The notes: generated by a model not told the origin, from the sequence alone. A stretch of DNA of 64,000 nucleotides from Cervus elaphus (GCF_910594005.1 NC_057826.1:84627163-84691162); one strand, 5' to 3'. Positions 1 to 11,554 are shown, numbered from the stretch's first letter. Made by a program: numbers and translations.

Positions 1-99
1 TTATTATTATATTTGGTGATCTGCAATCAGTAATCTTTGATGTTACTATTGCAAATTTTTTTGTTTTATGTTATTCTTTTTTAGAAACATTAACTATTT

Positions 100-373
100 T
101 TTATTTTTGGCTGTGCTGAGTCTTTGTTGCTGGGCATGGGCTTCCTCTAGGTGCAGTGAGCAGGGGCCACCCTCCAGTTTCAGTGTGAGGGCTTCTCATT
201 GTGGTGGCTTCCCTTGATGTGGAGCACAGGCTCTAAGGCATGAGCGAGGGCCTCAGTAGCTGCGCTGCATGGGCTTAGTTGCCCTGAAGCATGTGAGATC
301 TTCCCAGACCAGGGATCGACCTGTGTCCCCTGCATGGCAGGGGATTCTTAATCACTGGACCATCAGAGAAGTT
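100..373 (-). mobile_element. CHR-type tRNA-derived SINE
   Basis: Long-form cetartiodactyl SINE in reverse. It shows the CTTCTCATTG...GGTGGCTTCCCTTG block and the reversed tRNA-like head (CCAGACCAGGGATCGACC), ending at the reversed 5' end (CATCAGAGAAGT). It is inserted in the Tigger remnant. Confidence 0.85.
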
Positions 374-389
374 TCTGTATTTTTCAATC

Positions 390-444
390 AAGGTATGTAC
401 ACAAAGAGTCGGACATGACTAAAGTGACTTAGCACGCATGCACA
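390..444 (+). mobile_element. Bov-tA SINE tail fragment
   Basis: It contains AGAGTCGGACATGACT and GACTTAGCA, the 3' end of Bov-tA/BovB-related SINEs. The head is missing. It lies inside the Tigger copy, next to the CHR insertion. Confidence 0.65.
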
Positions 445-613
445 TATTTTTTTAGACATAATGCTATTACACAGTATTAAGTGCATATAGGCTACATTAT
501 AGTATAGACATAACTTTTGTATGCACCTCCAAATTTTTGTGACTTTCTTGATTGTGGTATTTGTTTTATTACAGTGGCCTAGAACAGCAGTATCTCCAAG
601 GTATGCAGGTATT

Positions 614-866
614 TCCAGGTATGATATTCTGGAAAAGACAAAACTATAAAGACAGAAAACAGATGAGTGGCAAGGCCTGGAGCTGGGAGAAGTTGACTAC
701 AAAGGGGCATAAGGGAACTTTGTTGGGGGGCGGGTGACAGCAACGTGACTTACCATGATCAGGATAGTGGTTACATACTATATGTAGCTGTGGAAATACA
801 CACAACTGTATACTAGAAAGGATGACTCTTACTGCATATAAATTGTACCTCAACAAACCTGGCCTT
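614..866 (+). mobile_element. L1M 3' end
   Basis: It matches the old L1M 3' UTR in forward order: the ATTCTGGAAAAGACAAAACT block, the GACTACAAAGGGGCATAAGG block, and the end TGTACCTCAACAAACCTG. The open frame at 552-737 is a by-product of this repeat. Confidence 0.75.
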
Positions 867-879
867 TTTTCTTCCCTTT

Positions 880-1395
880 TGAATCAACTTTATTTCAATA
901 TCATGCATAGAAAATACAGTGCATCCATTTTAAGCATACAGTTTGATGAGTACTCCCCACAAATAAGAAACTAAATGATCCTACCATCCCAAAGAGTCCC
1001 CTGATAGGTACCTTTGCAGTCAGGCCCTGCTCCACCTGCTGTTCTGGCCCGTAGCAACCACTGTTCTGACTTTTGCTACTAATGGACTAGCTTTGCCTTT
1101 TCTAGAGTTTCACGTAGATGGAACAGAATGTAGACTTTTATATTTGGCTTTTTTCCACGCAACATCAAGTTCTTTTGAGATTCATCACTGTTGTTGCGTG
1201 GATTAGGTTGCTCCTTTCACTGCTGGTCAGTGCCCCACTGTGGAGGGCAGCATCCATCCACCTATTTCTGCAGACATTAGGTTGCTCCTGTTTGAGGCTG
1301 TTACAAATAAAGCTGCTGGGAACGTGCATATGCCATTCTTTGTGTGGACAAACGTTTGGAGTCAGTACCTAGGAATAGAATTCCTGGGTCTTAGA
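880..1395 (-). mobile_element. L1M 3' end, reversed
   Basis: It reads as a reversed L1M 3' UTR: the AAGCATACAGTTTGATGAGT block, then the stretch near GGCTGTTACAAATAAAGCTG and the AGGAATAGAATTCCTGGGTC block. It is head-to-head with the preceding forward L1M end. Confidence 0.7.
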
Positions 1396-1924
1396 ATAAG
1401 AAGCCTGGCCTTAAAAACAAATTACTGAAAGAAATTTTTGTCCTGGCCTCAATGCAGAAAGTTGCATAAAAGCAAGCTTCCAGTTGAGAGATCCCTAAAC
1501 CTTGTTTGATGGGCCGAGCAGACCTGGGTCCCTTTGTCCATGCAGGGATGTGCTCTGTACACACACTGTCAGGAGCCTTAGTGTAGCCGGGAGAAAGGGT
1601 CCCTGGGAAGGCTGCCACTTGTCCTGTAATGTCCCTGGTCTGGACAGGTGAGACCTTCAGCCACTAGCAATGGAGCTAACCACTGAATTAGAATCTCTGA
1701 AGTCAGAGCCCAGGAACCTGCTGGTCTGATGTTTAGAAAGCCCCTCAGGTGAGTCCAACGTATAATATTTGAGATACATCATATATTGGTTTTAGGTCCT
1801 ATAGATAGTAGTTCCCGATACAAGTTCCAGGTTGGAGAAAATAGTGAATGGTATTTTTCAAAGACATGGATGCCCTGAGCATCATCAATATGTTTGTTAG
1901 TAATTGTGGTCACTGTTAGGTCTA
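1396..1924. other. Mostly unique sequence with a possible MER5A fragment
   Basis: There is no coding signal. Bases 1660-1760 (AATCTCTGAAGTC, AGCCCAGGAACCTG) resemble the middle of the MER5A hAT transposon, weakly. The rest is not recognised. Confidence 0.35.
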
Positions 1925-2110
1925 AAAGCTAGCCTCAGCAGGGTGCTTCCAACTTATAGAGCACCCTGACACGGATGACCTTGTCTAAGTCAGGCAGCTG
2001 GCTAGCTTGATTTATCCCCATTTTTTGGAGGAGAAAACAGAGAGAGAGGTTAAGTCGCTTGCCCGGATGGGGCAGGAGAAGAACCTGTGACCCTAGTGCT
2101 TTGAGTCCAC
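1925..2110 (-). repeat. MIR SINE, reversed
   Basis: It shows the reversed MIR core: an ATCCCCATTTTTTGGAGGAG-type block, GAGAGGTTAAG, CTTGCCC, then a degraded tRNA-like part. Confidence 0.65.
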
Positions 2111-2805
2111 TTCATCCTGTCCCTAAGGCTCAGAATCCTCCTTCCCACTGGAGGATGAACTCAGAAGGGTTGGGCAAAGAAGGAGGAATCAGAAAGGGTT
2201 TCCTCTCAATCCAGTTGTCAATATTCCTGTTTGCCCAGGCTCAGAGCAGCAGCTGAGATCATGGCAATGGCAATGAGAGGGTGGGCTGCTCAAGGCATCA
2301 GCCTCTGATCTCATTCCGAGCAAGTGGTACAAACCGGGATTGCCCAGGAGTTGTGACCCAGCACTCAGCGATCACACCCACTGCTGCCTGCCTGTGTCTG
2401 CTGCTCCTGGGATCCTTAGGTGTCCGGGTGCCTGGATGGAGAAGCCATCAGGGTCTCCGGAGTAAAGGAAGCTGAGGGCCGCTCTTGGCCTCTCCCACCA
2501 GGATGCCCACCATCACTCCTGGACACTGTCCAAGATGGACTCACCCACTTCTGTGGCTGTAGGAGGGTGGCACTGAGGAGGCAGGATAAACAAGGCTATG
2601 TATGGGTAGGAAAGGCTGGAGGTTACTGCTGGCAGCCTGCACATGGCAGAATACTGCCCGGATTCCCGTGTAGCCTTCCAACAGTGCTGCCAGGGGGCCA
2701 AGGTCTCAGTCCAGCTGCTCACTTCTTGCCCCAACCCTGCCACCCTGGCAAGTCTCAGGACCTCACTTCTAGAGGCACAGAGTGAAGGTGAAAAGGACTG
2801 AGCCA
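2111..2805. other. Unique non-coding sequence
   Basis: No repeat or gene was recognised. Overlapping open frames on both strands (up to 121 codons) have no domain, no conserved composition and no splice context. Confidence 0.5.
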
Positions 2806-2965
2806 TATCCTTGCTGGATGACCCTAAGCAAGCAACCTCAGTTCTCTGAACCTCAGCTTTCTCATCTGTAAAGTGGGGACATTAATAGTGCTTACCATAC
2901 AGAGTTGATGTGAAGATTAGAGTCAATAAAATATACAAAGCACCTCACACATTCTAGGCCTCTAT
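2806..2965 (+). repeat. MIR SINE
   Basis: Forward MIR core: CTGGATGACC, then TTCTCATCTGTAAAGTGGGG and the downstream GATGTGAAGATTAGAG part. Confidence 0.75.
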
Positions 2966-2999
2966 AATTTAGGCTGTCACCACCACCATCCTGTTTTCC

Positions 3000-3250
3000 A
3001 GTTTGCAAAATGGAATTAATTCTAATCCCTGCCCTGCCAACCTCAGAGGGGTATTGTGAGATAAGGTAAAACTGTAAATTCCAGGAAGACAGAGCCTGAG
3101 TTTGCTTTCTCCTCTGATGCATCCCTAGGATTTACAACAGTGCCTGGTCTTAGTAATATCTGCAGGAGTCAGATACAGCTTAGTGACTGAACCACTGGTA
3201 ATATTAGGTGCTTAGCAAATATGAGTGAATGAATGAGTGAGTGAATGAAG
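3000..3250 (-). repeat. L2 3' end with inserted Bov fragment and GAAT repeat
   Basis: The reversed L2 tail is visible (ACAACAGTGCCTGGT, then GAGTGAATGAATGAG). A short Bov-tA/BovB tail (about 3161-3198, GTCAGATACAGCTTAGTGAC) interrupts it, flanked by GTAATAT on both sides as a likely target duplication. A (GAAT)n-like tract ends the copy. Confidence 0.55.
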
Positions 3251-4214
3251 CATGGGGATGTTTCTTGTGACTCTGAAGGCACTCCACGTGGGTGAGCTAC
3301 TTTTGTTTCTAATGAGTAGTCAGCGATGTCCAATGACAGAACAGGTCCTGTTTGGAAGTGCTGAGTTCCCCATCACTGGAGGCAATTAAAGAAACTGGAA
3401 GGCCACTTGACTCAGGTGTCAGATATGGGACTCACACATCATGTAGGTGACACCTCACGAGTCCTTTCTAACTTACACATCCTATCCATATCCTTCAGCC
3501 ACCAACTGCCTTCTCTTGTCAATTCACACTTCAGTGAATGTAAAACCAGCCCTGGCATCCGCTGTGGTCACAGACTCCACTCAGACGGACGGCCTCAAAC
3601 TATGCTCACGTCCACACACACCCCACTTTACACACCCAGCCACTCACTGAGCAGTTGTCACCATCATCACCGACGACGGCAGCAGCTGCCGTACTGAATG
3701 CTCACGCAAAACCAGGCTTTGGCTAGGTCCTCCTCCGACTTGGTCTCATTCAATTCTCACCCCTAAGAGGAAGGGCTCCGTATCCCCATTCTAGAGGTCA
3801 CATGGGTTGGCGGGAGATGTCTTGCTCAAAAGCCCGTCCTCTTGAGCCACCCTGCCTTCCTAACACAAATCAGTAACCCAACTAAAGTGAACCCACCTGG
3901 TTCTCACCAGGCTGCTTCCAGCCCAGCTGACGTACCAGCCTTGATGGCAGAGTCAGCGGAGCAGCAACCTGCCCACTGGGAAAGGCGGATCGTGAGGCCA
4001 AAGGCACAGTCTCACCTCAAGAGCATGTGAACTGGTCTCCAGGCTCACGTGGAACCCCAGTCAATGGTGGGCTCACGTGTGGAACCCCCGTCAGCAGTGG
4101 ACTCCCGCCGGCGCATGAGCAATACAGGGACCCCAGCTTGTGAATGGTTCCAACCCACCTCTGTAATTCATCTCTACTCCTGCCTCCCTCAACCATACAA
4201 CCCAGCCAAACCAG
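3251..4214. other. Unique non-coding sequence
   Basis: Apart from a poor reversed MIR-like patch at 3745-3820 (CCCCATTCTAGAGG), nothing is recognised. Short frames on both strands are uninformative. Confidence 0.45.
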
Positions 4215-4525
4215 ACACTGCCTCGGCACCTCTGGGCCTCTGCTCAGGCCTGGCCTCTTCTCAGGAATGCCTTCTCCTCTCCTCCTGGCAAACCCTATTC
4301 TCCTGCTTGGCTAAGCCTCTCTGATCCCTCTCTGATCCCTCCCTCCTCCGTGCTCCCTCTATGACGCTTGGTCCCGTCTTCCATTCCAGACTTACTGCAG
4401 TGTTCTCTGCCTTGTTTATGTGTCTGCTTCCCTGGCCAGACTGTGAGTCCCCTGGGGTCGGGGCAGTGTCTGGTTCAATGTGCAAGTCCCTCTGTGAGCT
4501 CAGGGCCTGGCATGGCAAAGATGCC
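4215..4525 (-). repeat. L2 3' end, reversed
   Basis: Reversed L2 order is clear: a GAATGCCTTC block, a TGCTCCCTC block, then CAGACTGTGAGTCCCCTGGG, and GGGCCTGGCA at the end. The minus-strand frame at 4261-4518 comes from this element. Confidence 0.6.
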
Positions 4526-5498
4526 CAATCAACGCTGTGGTCTCGTTACTCATGGCCGGGAAGGTCCCCACACAGGGCGCTGGCAGGGCTTGCAATCATT
4601 ATAGAGTAGAGAACGCTCATGGCTGATGTCATCCATCCACAAAGAGCCGAGTAACAAGCCCTGCTAGCCAGCAGGCGCAGAGAACATCTGGGGCTCCTTT
4701 GGAAAGCGATCGATTCTGGGAAGTGGACGGTGTAGCATCGGGACGTACTGTTCATGCTGCTCCTAAGTGCAGCCCAGCCGCAGACCGCCTTGCTTTCACT
4801 CGGCCGACTTTCTACCATTTGTTGGGGGATTTCATCACGGAAACTGGCTCCCCGCCCGACCCTGCCTGACACACACAGGGGCCGATCTGGAGTGCTCTAA
4901 CCCTGGTCAGGCCCATCGGTTCTGGGCCTCAGTCTGCTCATCCGCGAAGCAGGACAAACAATGACCCCTGCTGTGTCTGCCCTCCAATGCCAGGGGAAAA
5001 GGGGGTGGTGAGTAAAAGATAGAAGGCACTTTGGAAATATAGAGATGATTCAATAGCCAGAGGCAGGGCCTGGTGAGGTTGGAGGAGGAAGACTCACTTC
5101 ACTCCTGTGGTTTCATACAACCCACAGGACCCACAGGCAACGTCCTTTCTGGGCCACGAGTTCGTCGCTTGTCAGATGGGTGTTCAAATGAAACACTGTT
5201 TTCCTAACCTCATAATTTGCGTACCCCTGTCAACACGTCTTCACTATTTCTATAAGTCGCCTGAACCATATTTATTTTTAAATTTTTTATAAATTGACTT
5301 TCTAAAATTTAAATATCTACTTCAGACTCATCCTAAGCAATTTTATCCATGATCAAACTGGGTTGAGTGTTAGCTGCATTTGTTTATAATACACATGAAA
5401 TAAATACGTGACAGTTAAACCAAACAGTGTTCATTCAGGCCCCACTGAAACCCTCTTGTACACCACTGGTGGTCCACCTCCATTCTTTAAGAAACAGA
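4526..5498. other. Unique sequence, MIR fragment and AT-rich patch
   Basis: A forward MIR fragment lies at about 4895-5000 (GGGCCTCAGTCTGCTCATCC). An AT-rich patch lies at 5265-5425. No gene was recognised. Confidence 0.4.
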
Positions 5499-5692
5499 AG
5501 GACTTCCCTGGTGGTCCAGCGGTTAAGACTTCATCTTCCCAATGCAGGGGGTGTGGGTTTGATCCCTGGTTGGGGAACTAAGATCCCACATGCCTTGTGG
5601 TCAAAAAACCAAAACATAGAAAATAGAAGCAATATTGTAACAAATTCAATAAGAATTTTAAAATGGTCTACATAAAATAAGATTTAAAAAAA
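5499..5692 (+). mobile_element. CHR-type SINE
   Basis: Forward CHR head (GACTTCCCTGGTGGTCCAG), A/B-box-like tRNA part (GGTTTGATCCCTGGTTGGGG) and an A-rich tail containing CAATATTGTAACAAATTCAA, the usual CHR 3' tail. Confidence 0.85.
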
Positions 5693-5906
5693 CACAGAGA
5701 AAGGATCCTTCAGGCTTCTTCCAGCTCCAATAGTCCAAGGTTTACATCTATGTGATGTACCCACCTGGCACCCACCCCTGGGACAGAAGCTGTAGGAGGT
5801 GGTAATTCCCACTTTCTAGGAGAGTCCAATCTTGTTTGTGAAAAACTGTTTTCCAGTTGCTTCAGTGTGCTTTATTGTATTTTATTTAAAGCTTGCTCTA
5901 AGGCAT

Positions 5907-6208
5907 CATGGGGGCTTACCAGGTGGCACTGTAGTAAAGAATCCACTGCCAATGTGGGAGATGCAGGAGATGCGGGTTCAATCTCTGGGTCTGGGTCAGG
6001 AAGATCCTCTGCAGGAGGAAATGGCAACCCACTCCAGTATCCTTGCCTGGAAAATCCCATGGACAGAAGAGCCTGGTGGGCTGCGTCCACGGAGTAGCAA
6101 AGAGTCAGACACGACTGAGCATGTACTCACACATGCACTTTCTAGGCATTATCATCAGAGTGTTAGTCACTCAGTCGTTGCCAATTCCTACTTCATTGCC
6201 ATTTCCTA
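5907..6208 (+). mobile_element. Composite Bov-tA insertion with target duplication
   Basis: A forward Bov-tA (head GGGGCTTACCAGGTGGCACT, body CCACTCCAGTATCCTTGCC, end AGACACGACTGAGCATG, to about 6135) is followed by a short reversed Bov piece (GTGTTAGTCACTCAGTCGTT). The whole is flanked by an 11-bp repeat, CTCTAAGGCAT (5896-5906 and 6209-6219). The flanking repeat suggests both pieces arrived or were rearranged within one insertion. Confidence 0.75.
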
Positions 6209-6379
6209 CTCTAAGGCATTATACCTAAATATGTGTATTATAGTGGGAGGAAAAATTAAGCAGGTGACAAAAATCAGAGTATAGGAAAGTCAGGGTAGGA
6301 GAACTAAGGCAAGGCAAATACACAAAAGGCCACTGATTAGAGCACTGAGCTTCCTAGCAGCCAAGTAAAAAGGGAAATG

Positions 6380-6700
6380 TGACTCATTCTCCTTTCATTC
6401 TCACCAGCATGGTATACACGAGCAACGCCCTCAACTGCGTCTCTGAGATAAATATGATCTGAGTCTCTGAGGCTGCTGACCAGGGCAGAAAGATGCTGCT
6501 CCCTTCTCCTGACAGGTGCCCTTGCCTCTCCTTGAGCCCATCTCCTGTGCTGATGCCACTGTGACATCCTCCCTCCCCAAATAAAGCTTTGACCAGATCA
6601 CTTCCCTTTCTCAAAAATGTATGTTTTTTCCTTACCTCCAGAATGAAATTTGAAAATTTCAGGGTTGCATTCATGTATCACCATGAACTAGCCCCAAAGT
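6380..6700 (-). repeat. L2-like fragment, reversed
   Basis: A weak reversed L2 pattern (GACCAGATCACTTCCCTTTC, then CCTCCAGAATGAAATTTG). Much of the stretch is too diverged to assign. Confidence 0.4.
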
Positions 6701-6729
6701 ATCTTAGGGTTAAATCTATAGGAGCCTCA

Positions 6730-6900
6730 CATTTGAATCTCAGTGAAACTGCCTGAGTTCAAATCTTTGCTCTACCACCTAGGAGCTATGTGACCCTGGG
6801 CAAGATAAATATCTTCCCCAAACCTCAATTTCCTCATCTGTACCATGAAGATGCTCTGTCTCATGGGGACATTCCAAGAAGTGAACGTGCTGACCCTGGA
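6730..6900 (+). repeat. MIR SINE
   Basis: Forward MIR: GAGTTCAAATCTTTGCTCTA, CTATGTGACCCTGGGCAAG, TTTCCTCATCTGTACCATGA. Confidence 0.75.
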
Positions 6901-7014
6901 AAGGCACTGCTCACATTCCATAAGCTCTTCTTTGCTCTTCCATGGGGCCTTCTTATTATCTCCACAGCTTGGGCTGTGGCTTCAGTCTGGATGACCATCC
7001 TCTTTCTCTGTTGA

Positions 7015-7515
7015 CTGAAATCCTATCCTTCATCCAGACACAGTTCAAGTGCCACTTGAACCAGGGGCTTCCCCTGACTCTCCCAATCAGAAGAACCCAT
7101 TCCTTGCCCTGATTCCCCACAGCAAATCACTTAAATGCAAGACAGTCTGTGCATTATGTGCATTTCTCACCCTGGAGGGTCACCTCCTACTAGTAGGTTA
7201 TGAAACCCAAGTGGTAGGTTGCTACTGGCAAAAAAAAAAGAAAATACTAGAAAATATCAGTGTGCGTGGCATGACTTTGGATTTGATTTTATATATATAA
7301 TGTGTGTGTGTGTGTGTGTGTGTGCATTTGATCACAAAACAAAATGATTTTCTTACTAGGAGTCACAGGCAAAAAAACATCTGAAAGCCATGTCACCGTC
7401 CGTGGGTTCCTGGAGGGCAGGGACCAAGTTAGGTACACCTCTGGGTCACCAGCAGTTTGCACAGAGCCTGGCACATAGTAGGTACTCAGTAAACACTGAC
7501 TGAAGTGAACTGAAA
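7015..7515 (-). repeat. L2 3' end, reversed, split by a microsatellite
   Basis: Reversed L2: CAGTTCAAGTGCCACTTGAA, then GGAGGGCAGGGACCAAG and CTGGCACATAGTAGGTACTC at the end. The middle (about 7200-7370) is expanded by A- and TG-rich simple sequence. Confidence 0.65.
7301..7324. repeat. (TG)12 microsatellite
   Basis: Twelve uninterrupted TG units after a short (AT)n tract. Likely polymorphic. Confidence 0.95.
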
Positions 7516-7679
7516 ATCTAGTGATCCAGAACAACATGTTCACTAGGGCATTCCAGGTGCCTGAGGTTCAACCATAAACCCCAAGTTAACCATAACTTCT
7601 GAGGGCCCCATTCAGACACAGGGTCAAGCAAGAAGGATTCCAGTTACCCAGTGGGGATTTAAAATGAGGATGTTGGGGG

Positions 7680-7881
7680 ACCTTCCTGGTGATCCTGGCG
7701 TTGAACATCTGCCTTGCAATGCAGGGGATGTGGGTTCGATCTCTGGTCAAGGAACTAAGATTCCATGTGCTATGGTGCCACTGCAGAGCCTGTGAGCCGC
7801 AACTAGAGTCTCCACACCACAATGAAAGATCCCACATGCTTTTAACTAAGATCTGACACAATCAAATAAATAAAATGAAAT
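7680..7881 (+). mobile_element. CHR-type SINE with target duplication
   Basis: Forward CHR (ACCTTCCTGGTGATCCTGG head, GTGGGTTCGATCTCTGGTC tRNA part) with an AAATAAATAAAATG tail. Flanks match as AAAATGAGGATGTTGGG (7661-7677) and AAAATCGAGGATGTTGGG (7882-7899), a diverged target duplication. Confidence 0.9.
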
Positions 7882-8159
7882 AAAATCGAGGATGTTGGGA
7901 AAAGAACAATGTGGCTTAGTTCATGCTTATTTAGGACCCACTCACAGGGCTCTATCTTCTGTAACAAGAAGTGATGACGGCAGCAGTGCCCACCCCATAG
8001 GGGGAGAACACAGTGAGGAAAGCCCTAGGTTTGACCTGCTCCTGCTCTTCACATTGAGTCTGCTGGAAAGAACACACGAGCACATACTTATACTTATACA
8101 TGCATGCACATACTCACAGGCACACACACACAGAGTCACAGACATGTCCGCACACTGCT
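7882..8159. other. Short unique stretch with AC-rich patch
   Basis: No gene. A cryptic AC-rich patch lies at 8085-8140. Confidence 0.4.
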
Positions 8160-8275
8160 CTCCACTTCACAGGTGGGAACATGGAGGCCCAGTGAGTGCA
8201 AGCAACTTGTTCAAGGTCACACAGCAGACCAGGGGCAGAGCTGGGATCAGACAAGTCCCCTGGTTCCTAGACCAA
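8160..8275 (-). repeat. MIR SINE, reversed
   Basis: Reversed MIR: CAACTTGTTCAAGGTCACAC, then GGGGCAGAGCTGGGATCAGA. Confidence 0.75.
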
Positions 8276-8544
8276 GGATGAAGAGAGGACAAATGATGTA
8301 TTAAATAGAACGAGCCTCAGAAAAACACAGAAGGTCCCTTTCAAGACTGAGAGGCGGTGTCAGGCCCAGCCCCATGGTCTGCAGGGGCTGACATGCTCCT
8401 GTCCCTCCGTATCGCCTCTGGGTCCTGGCCCACCCGCAGCCGCCAGTCTCCTAGGGCCACCTTGCAGGACAACACCTGTCCTCTCAGTAGAGCCGGAGGG
8501 AGCCAATGTCTTTGGAAAGCTGTAACTCAGGCCCAACAATTCCT

Positions 8545-8855
8545 GAGCCATTTTCTTAACCCTTCAGAGCTGTAGCTCCTCATCTGGGAACCACAGTTAC
8601 TGCCCCACTTTCACGGTTTTTGGGAGAGTTAAGTGAGACAAGATAAGTTGAGGACCTGGTATGTGAGTGTAAACTTGAATTCCTCCCTCCTTCTCAGAAC
8701 CTGTTATTCCATCCTCAGATATTTCTTCCAAATAAGAGCAAAACACCTCTGGTCACATCTTCTTCTGCGCTAACACCTTCGGTGTCCTACACTAAGAGAA
8801 GAAAGTCCAAGTTCCCTGCAAGACACTCAAAATCCTTCGTGGGTGGGATTCTGTT
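8545..8855. repeat. MIR (forward) followed by L2 (reversed)
   Basis: 8545-8675 is a worn forward MIR (CTCATCTGGGAACC, GTTAAGTGAGACAAG). 8700-8855 resembles reversed L2 (AGAAAGTCCAAGTTCCCTGC). Confidence 0.45.
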
Positions 8856-8940
8856 TCTTTATCTCATTAGTTCTTTATCCAGCCCGTCACCTGCGATCTC
8901 AGGGTTTGCTGAGAATGAACACATGCACACACCTAAGCAC

Positions 8941-8973
8941 GCACGCACACACACACAAATACACACACACACA
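8941..8973. repeat. (CA)n microsatellite, interrupted
   Basis: CA units interrupted by an AAAT. Frames crossing it (H/T-rich peptides) are artefacts. Confidence 0.9.
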
Positions 8974-11399
8974 GAGCATTCTGTCCTCACACTTGCCTTC
9001 TCCACACCATCCTTTCAAAAACCTAATTCCAAAAGCCTTCTCGGACCCACGCTGTTGGAATGAGTCTGCCTGTGTGAGCTGCGCTCCAGAACCTAGAGCA
9101 CTTCAGCACGCCGTGCAGTCACTCTTGCGTGTCTTTCCCCTGAGACCACGAGCACCCAGGAGGGAAGACCCTGATCCCGGGCCACTGGGCCCAGACGCGC
9201 CAGGGCTCTCACGCATGACGGTGCTGTGGGACTCCCGGTGCGTGTCAGCACCCACGCGCCGACGCCTGCACGCAAGGGCTGTCAGAGTCACTCAGGCTGC
9301 GGCCCGGAAAATTCTCATAACTGCTCACGGCTTCCAGCAGGCATTTGATCCGAGATCCAGGGCAGCCGCCGGCTTTTAAGGGAGTGTGGCGTGGCAGAAA
9401 GGTCAGCGGGCCAGGCAGCAAGAGACCCTGGTGGGGGCCGGCGACCTTGAGCAAAGACTTCCCTTCTGTGGGACTCACAATACAATTTTGAAACCTATAA
9501 ATAACACAGAAAAAAGGCTAAATGCCTGTCTGAGAAAGAACTAGGACAACTGAGAGTTTTTTCAGGCTATATATGTCCTGCCCAAGATTCTAAACCCTCC
9601 TCTCCCTAAAAAATGTGTATCAGAAACTGGGTGAGTGGTAGAGAAGAGGCACGAATGTTCTTTTGAAAGAATTCTGATAAGTCATGTCCCCAACAGCAAT
9701 CACACGGGGCCCGTGATCATACTGTTTGGTACTGAAGCGCAAGTTCCAGGGTCAGTCCCTGGGCTGTAGGTTCTACACCAGAGCACGATGCTTGACCAAC
9801 ACGAGGCAGGACACGATGCACTCCAGGCAGGGTGCAGGGCAGTGGGAGACGGGTTCTTCCAGCACAGAGGGGAGGAAAGGGTTTGCTTTCCTGGGCTGCT
9901 GGGTGGGGAAAGGGAGTGAGCCCGTGTATCAATCAGCCACGTGTCTGGTCCACAGAACGGGCTCTATAAGTGGCAGCCTCCCCCACCCTCCTCCTCTGGG
10001 GGAAGCCTGTCTTTCATCCAGCAGGAGCATCTAGGAAGGAAGGCTATACATCTTCCCTCTGCTGCTGCTCCGAGCTTGACCATGGCCTCTGACTCGGGAA
10101 TGGACCCATTAGGGCTCAAAAAACCCTGTCTCATTCCACAGACATTTACTGTGTGGATGCCAGGTCCTCAGGTTAGGGGCTTCAGAAGAGCAAGACCCAC
10201 CTGCACCCCCAAGAGGCTCCCGTCCGGGGGGAATGACTGATTTTCTGTCCACTCAGATTAGGAAGGTCCATGTCAGTCCCGTCCCTTGGGTGCCCGCCCA
10301 CATCACAGGTGCCTCAGGGAATTACTGGCTGGCTGGAGCCAGGGTTGGCCAGAGAGCCTCTCTTAATGACCAAACAGTGAGTTCTGAACAGGCCTGGGAG
10401 CCCTGAGAGTGGGAGGGAGGGGGACCGTTCCCCTGACTGCCCTGAACTCGCAGTGGGCTATCGTTCCCCTCCCACCTCGGTCAGGAAGGCCTGCCTGGCA
10501 CCCACGACGCTCACCTCTCTGCTCTCAGAGGCCCCGCTGCAGAGCTCACCTCCTGCACCCAGCACCCCCACCATCCCCTCTTCTGGCCATCCAGTGCCTG
10601 GTAAACAGGACTCTGTGGGGGGCCAAGCCCCCACCCCACCCGGCTCCCACACACAGAAGCTTTGTCTGAGCGGCTGATGCATAATACATGGGCACAGGCC
10701 TGGACCAGCCGCGGGCCCATCTTGGACAACAGGCCCGTCACTAAGAGGTTGTGAGCCGGGACACAATGTGCTCCAGTCAGAGCTGAGGGCAGCGGATAAA
10801 GGCCCACTGGGGCCCTGGAACCGGCCCCTCCCCCAGCGCTCAGGGCAGGGATGGAGAAGGCTGCCCTCAGAGGGCCCCGGGGGTGGGGGTGGTTGTCCTG
10901 AAATCCTCCCAGCCACTTTCCAGTGCAGCCGCATCCTTGGCTCTGAGACTTGGCTGTTTCTCCCTGTGGGCGTGGAGAGCCATCTAGGACCCCTCCTTGT
11001 CTTGGTCGCCATGTTCCTTTTTTAAGTGGGTTTCTCTAGCAGGCATTGCCTCTGTCAGGGTATAGTGTGCTCCTTGAGGTCTTGGGCTCCTTGATCTTGG
11101 CTGCTCCAGAGGCCCCGCACGTACCCACGCCCAAGCATCAGTGGGAAACCACCTGGGGATAACAGAGGATAAGAGGGAGGCATGATGAATCATCACCCAC
11201 TACTTCCTAAAAAAGGCTTTGCGCAATTTTATGTGGCAGAACAGCACCCTTCCTCTTGCAGGATATTTAAGTAGGATAAATCCACATGCAGTCATCTCTG
11301 TATAAGCAGAACTGGGGAACTACATGTATAGCTGCCTTAGCAATAAGGATCCGGAAGATTCCCTTTTGAACCACCATGCAAACACATTAAAGATGTGTT
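8974..11399. other. Unique, moderately GC-rich non-coding sequence
   Basis: A modest cluster of CpG occurs at about 9100-9400 but is too weak to call an island. 9380-9720 and 10240-11200 hold no recognisable repeat or gene. Open frames up to 184 codons (10458-11012, minus) are P/G/S-rich with no domain and no splice logic. 10120-10200 may be an ancient degraded repeat. Confidence 0.45.
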
Positions 11400-11518
11400 C
11401 AGAGGGTCTCACTAGCACAGAGATGCTTATTCTAAGGTCCACTCCTAGAAATTCTGATCCAGGAGGTCTCGATGAGAGCCCAGGAATCTGCATTTGAATA
11501 GGCACCTAAGAGACTCCC
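11400..11518 (+). repeat. MER5A-like hAT fragment
   Basis: The block AGAAATTCTGATCCAGGAGG followed by GAATCTGCATTTGAATAGGC matches the interior of MER5A in forward order. Confidence 0.55.
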
Positions 11519-11554
11519 GTGTAGGTGGGCCACAGATGGCGCTTTTCTAAAAAA

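Larger units (their letters stand above)
1..613 (-). mobile_element. Tigger (pogo-like) DNA transposon remnant, split by SINEs
   Basis: The first 85 bases and 446-613 match the two sides of a Tigger element in reverse. The right piece includes the block around TAGACATAATGCTATT and ends in the terminal region AAGGTATGCAGGTA, close to the Tigger inverted-repeat end. The middle has been displaced by a CHR SINE (100-373) and a short Bov-tA tail (390-444). It is an old non-autonomous fossil with no transposase frame. Confidence 0.7.

Noticed and set aside
10458..11012. 184-codon minus-strand frame in GC-rich DNA
   Set aside because: Proline/glycine/serine-rich without any domain, overlapping equally long frames on the other strand. 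No splice-site logic.
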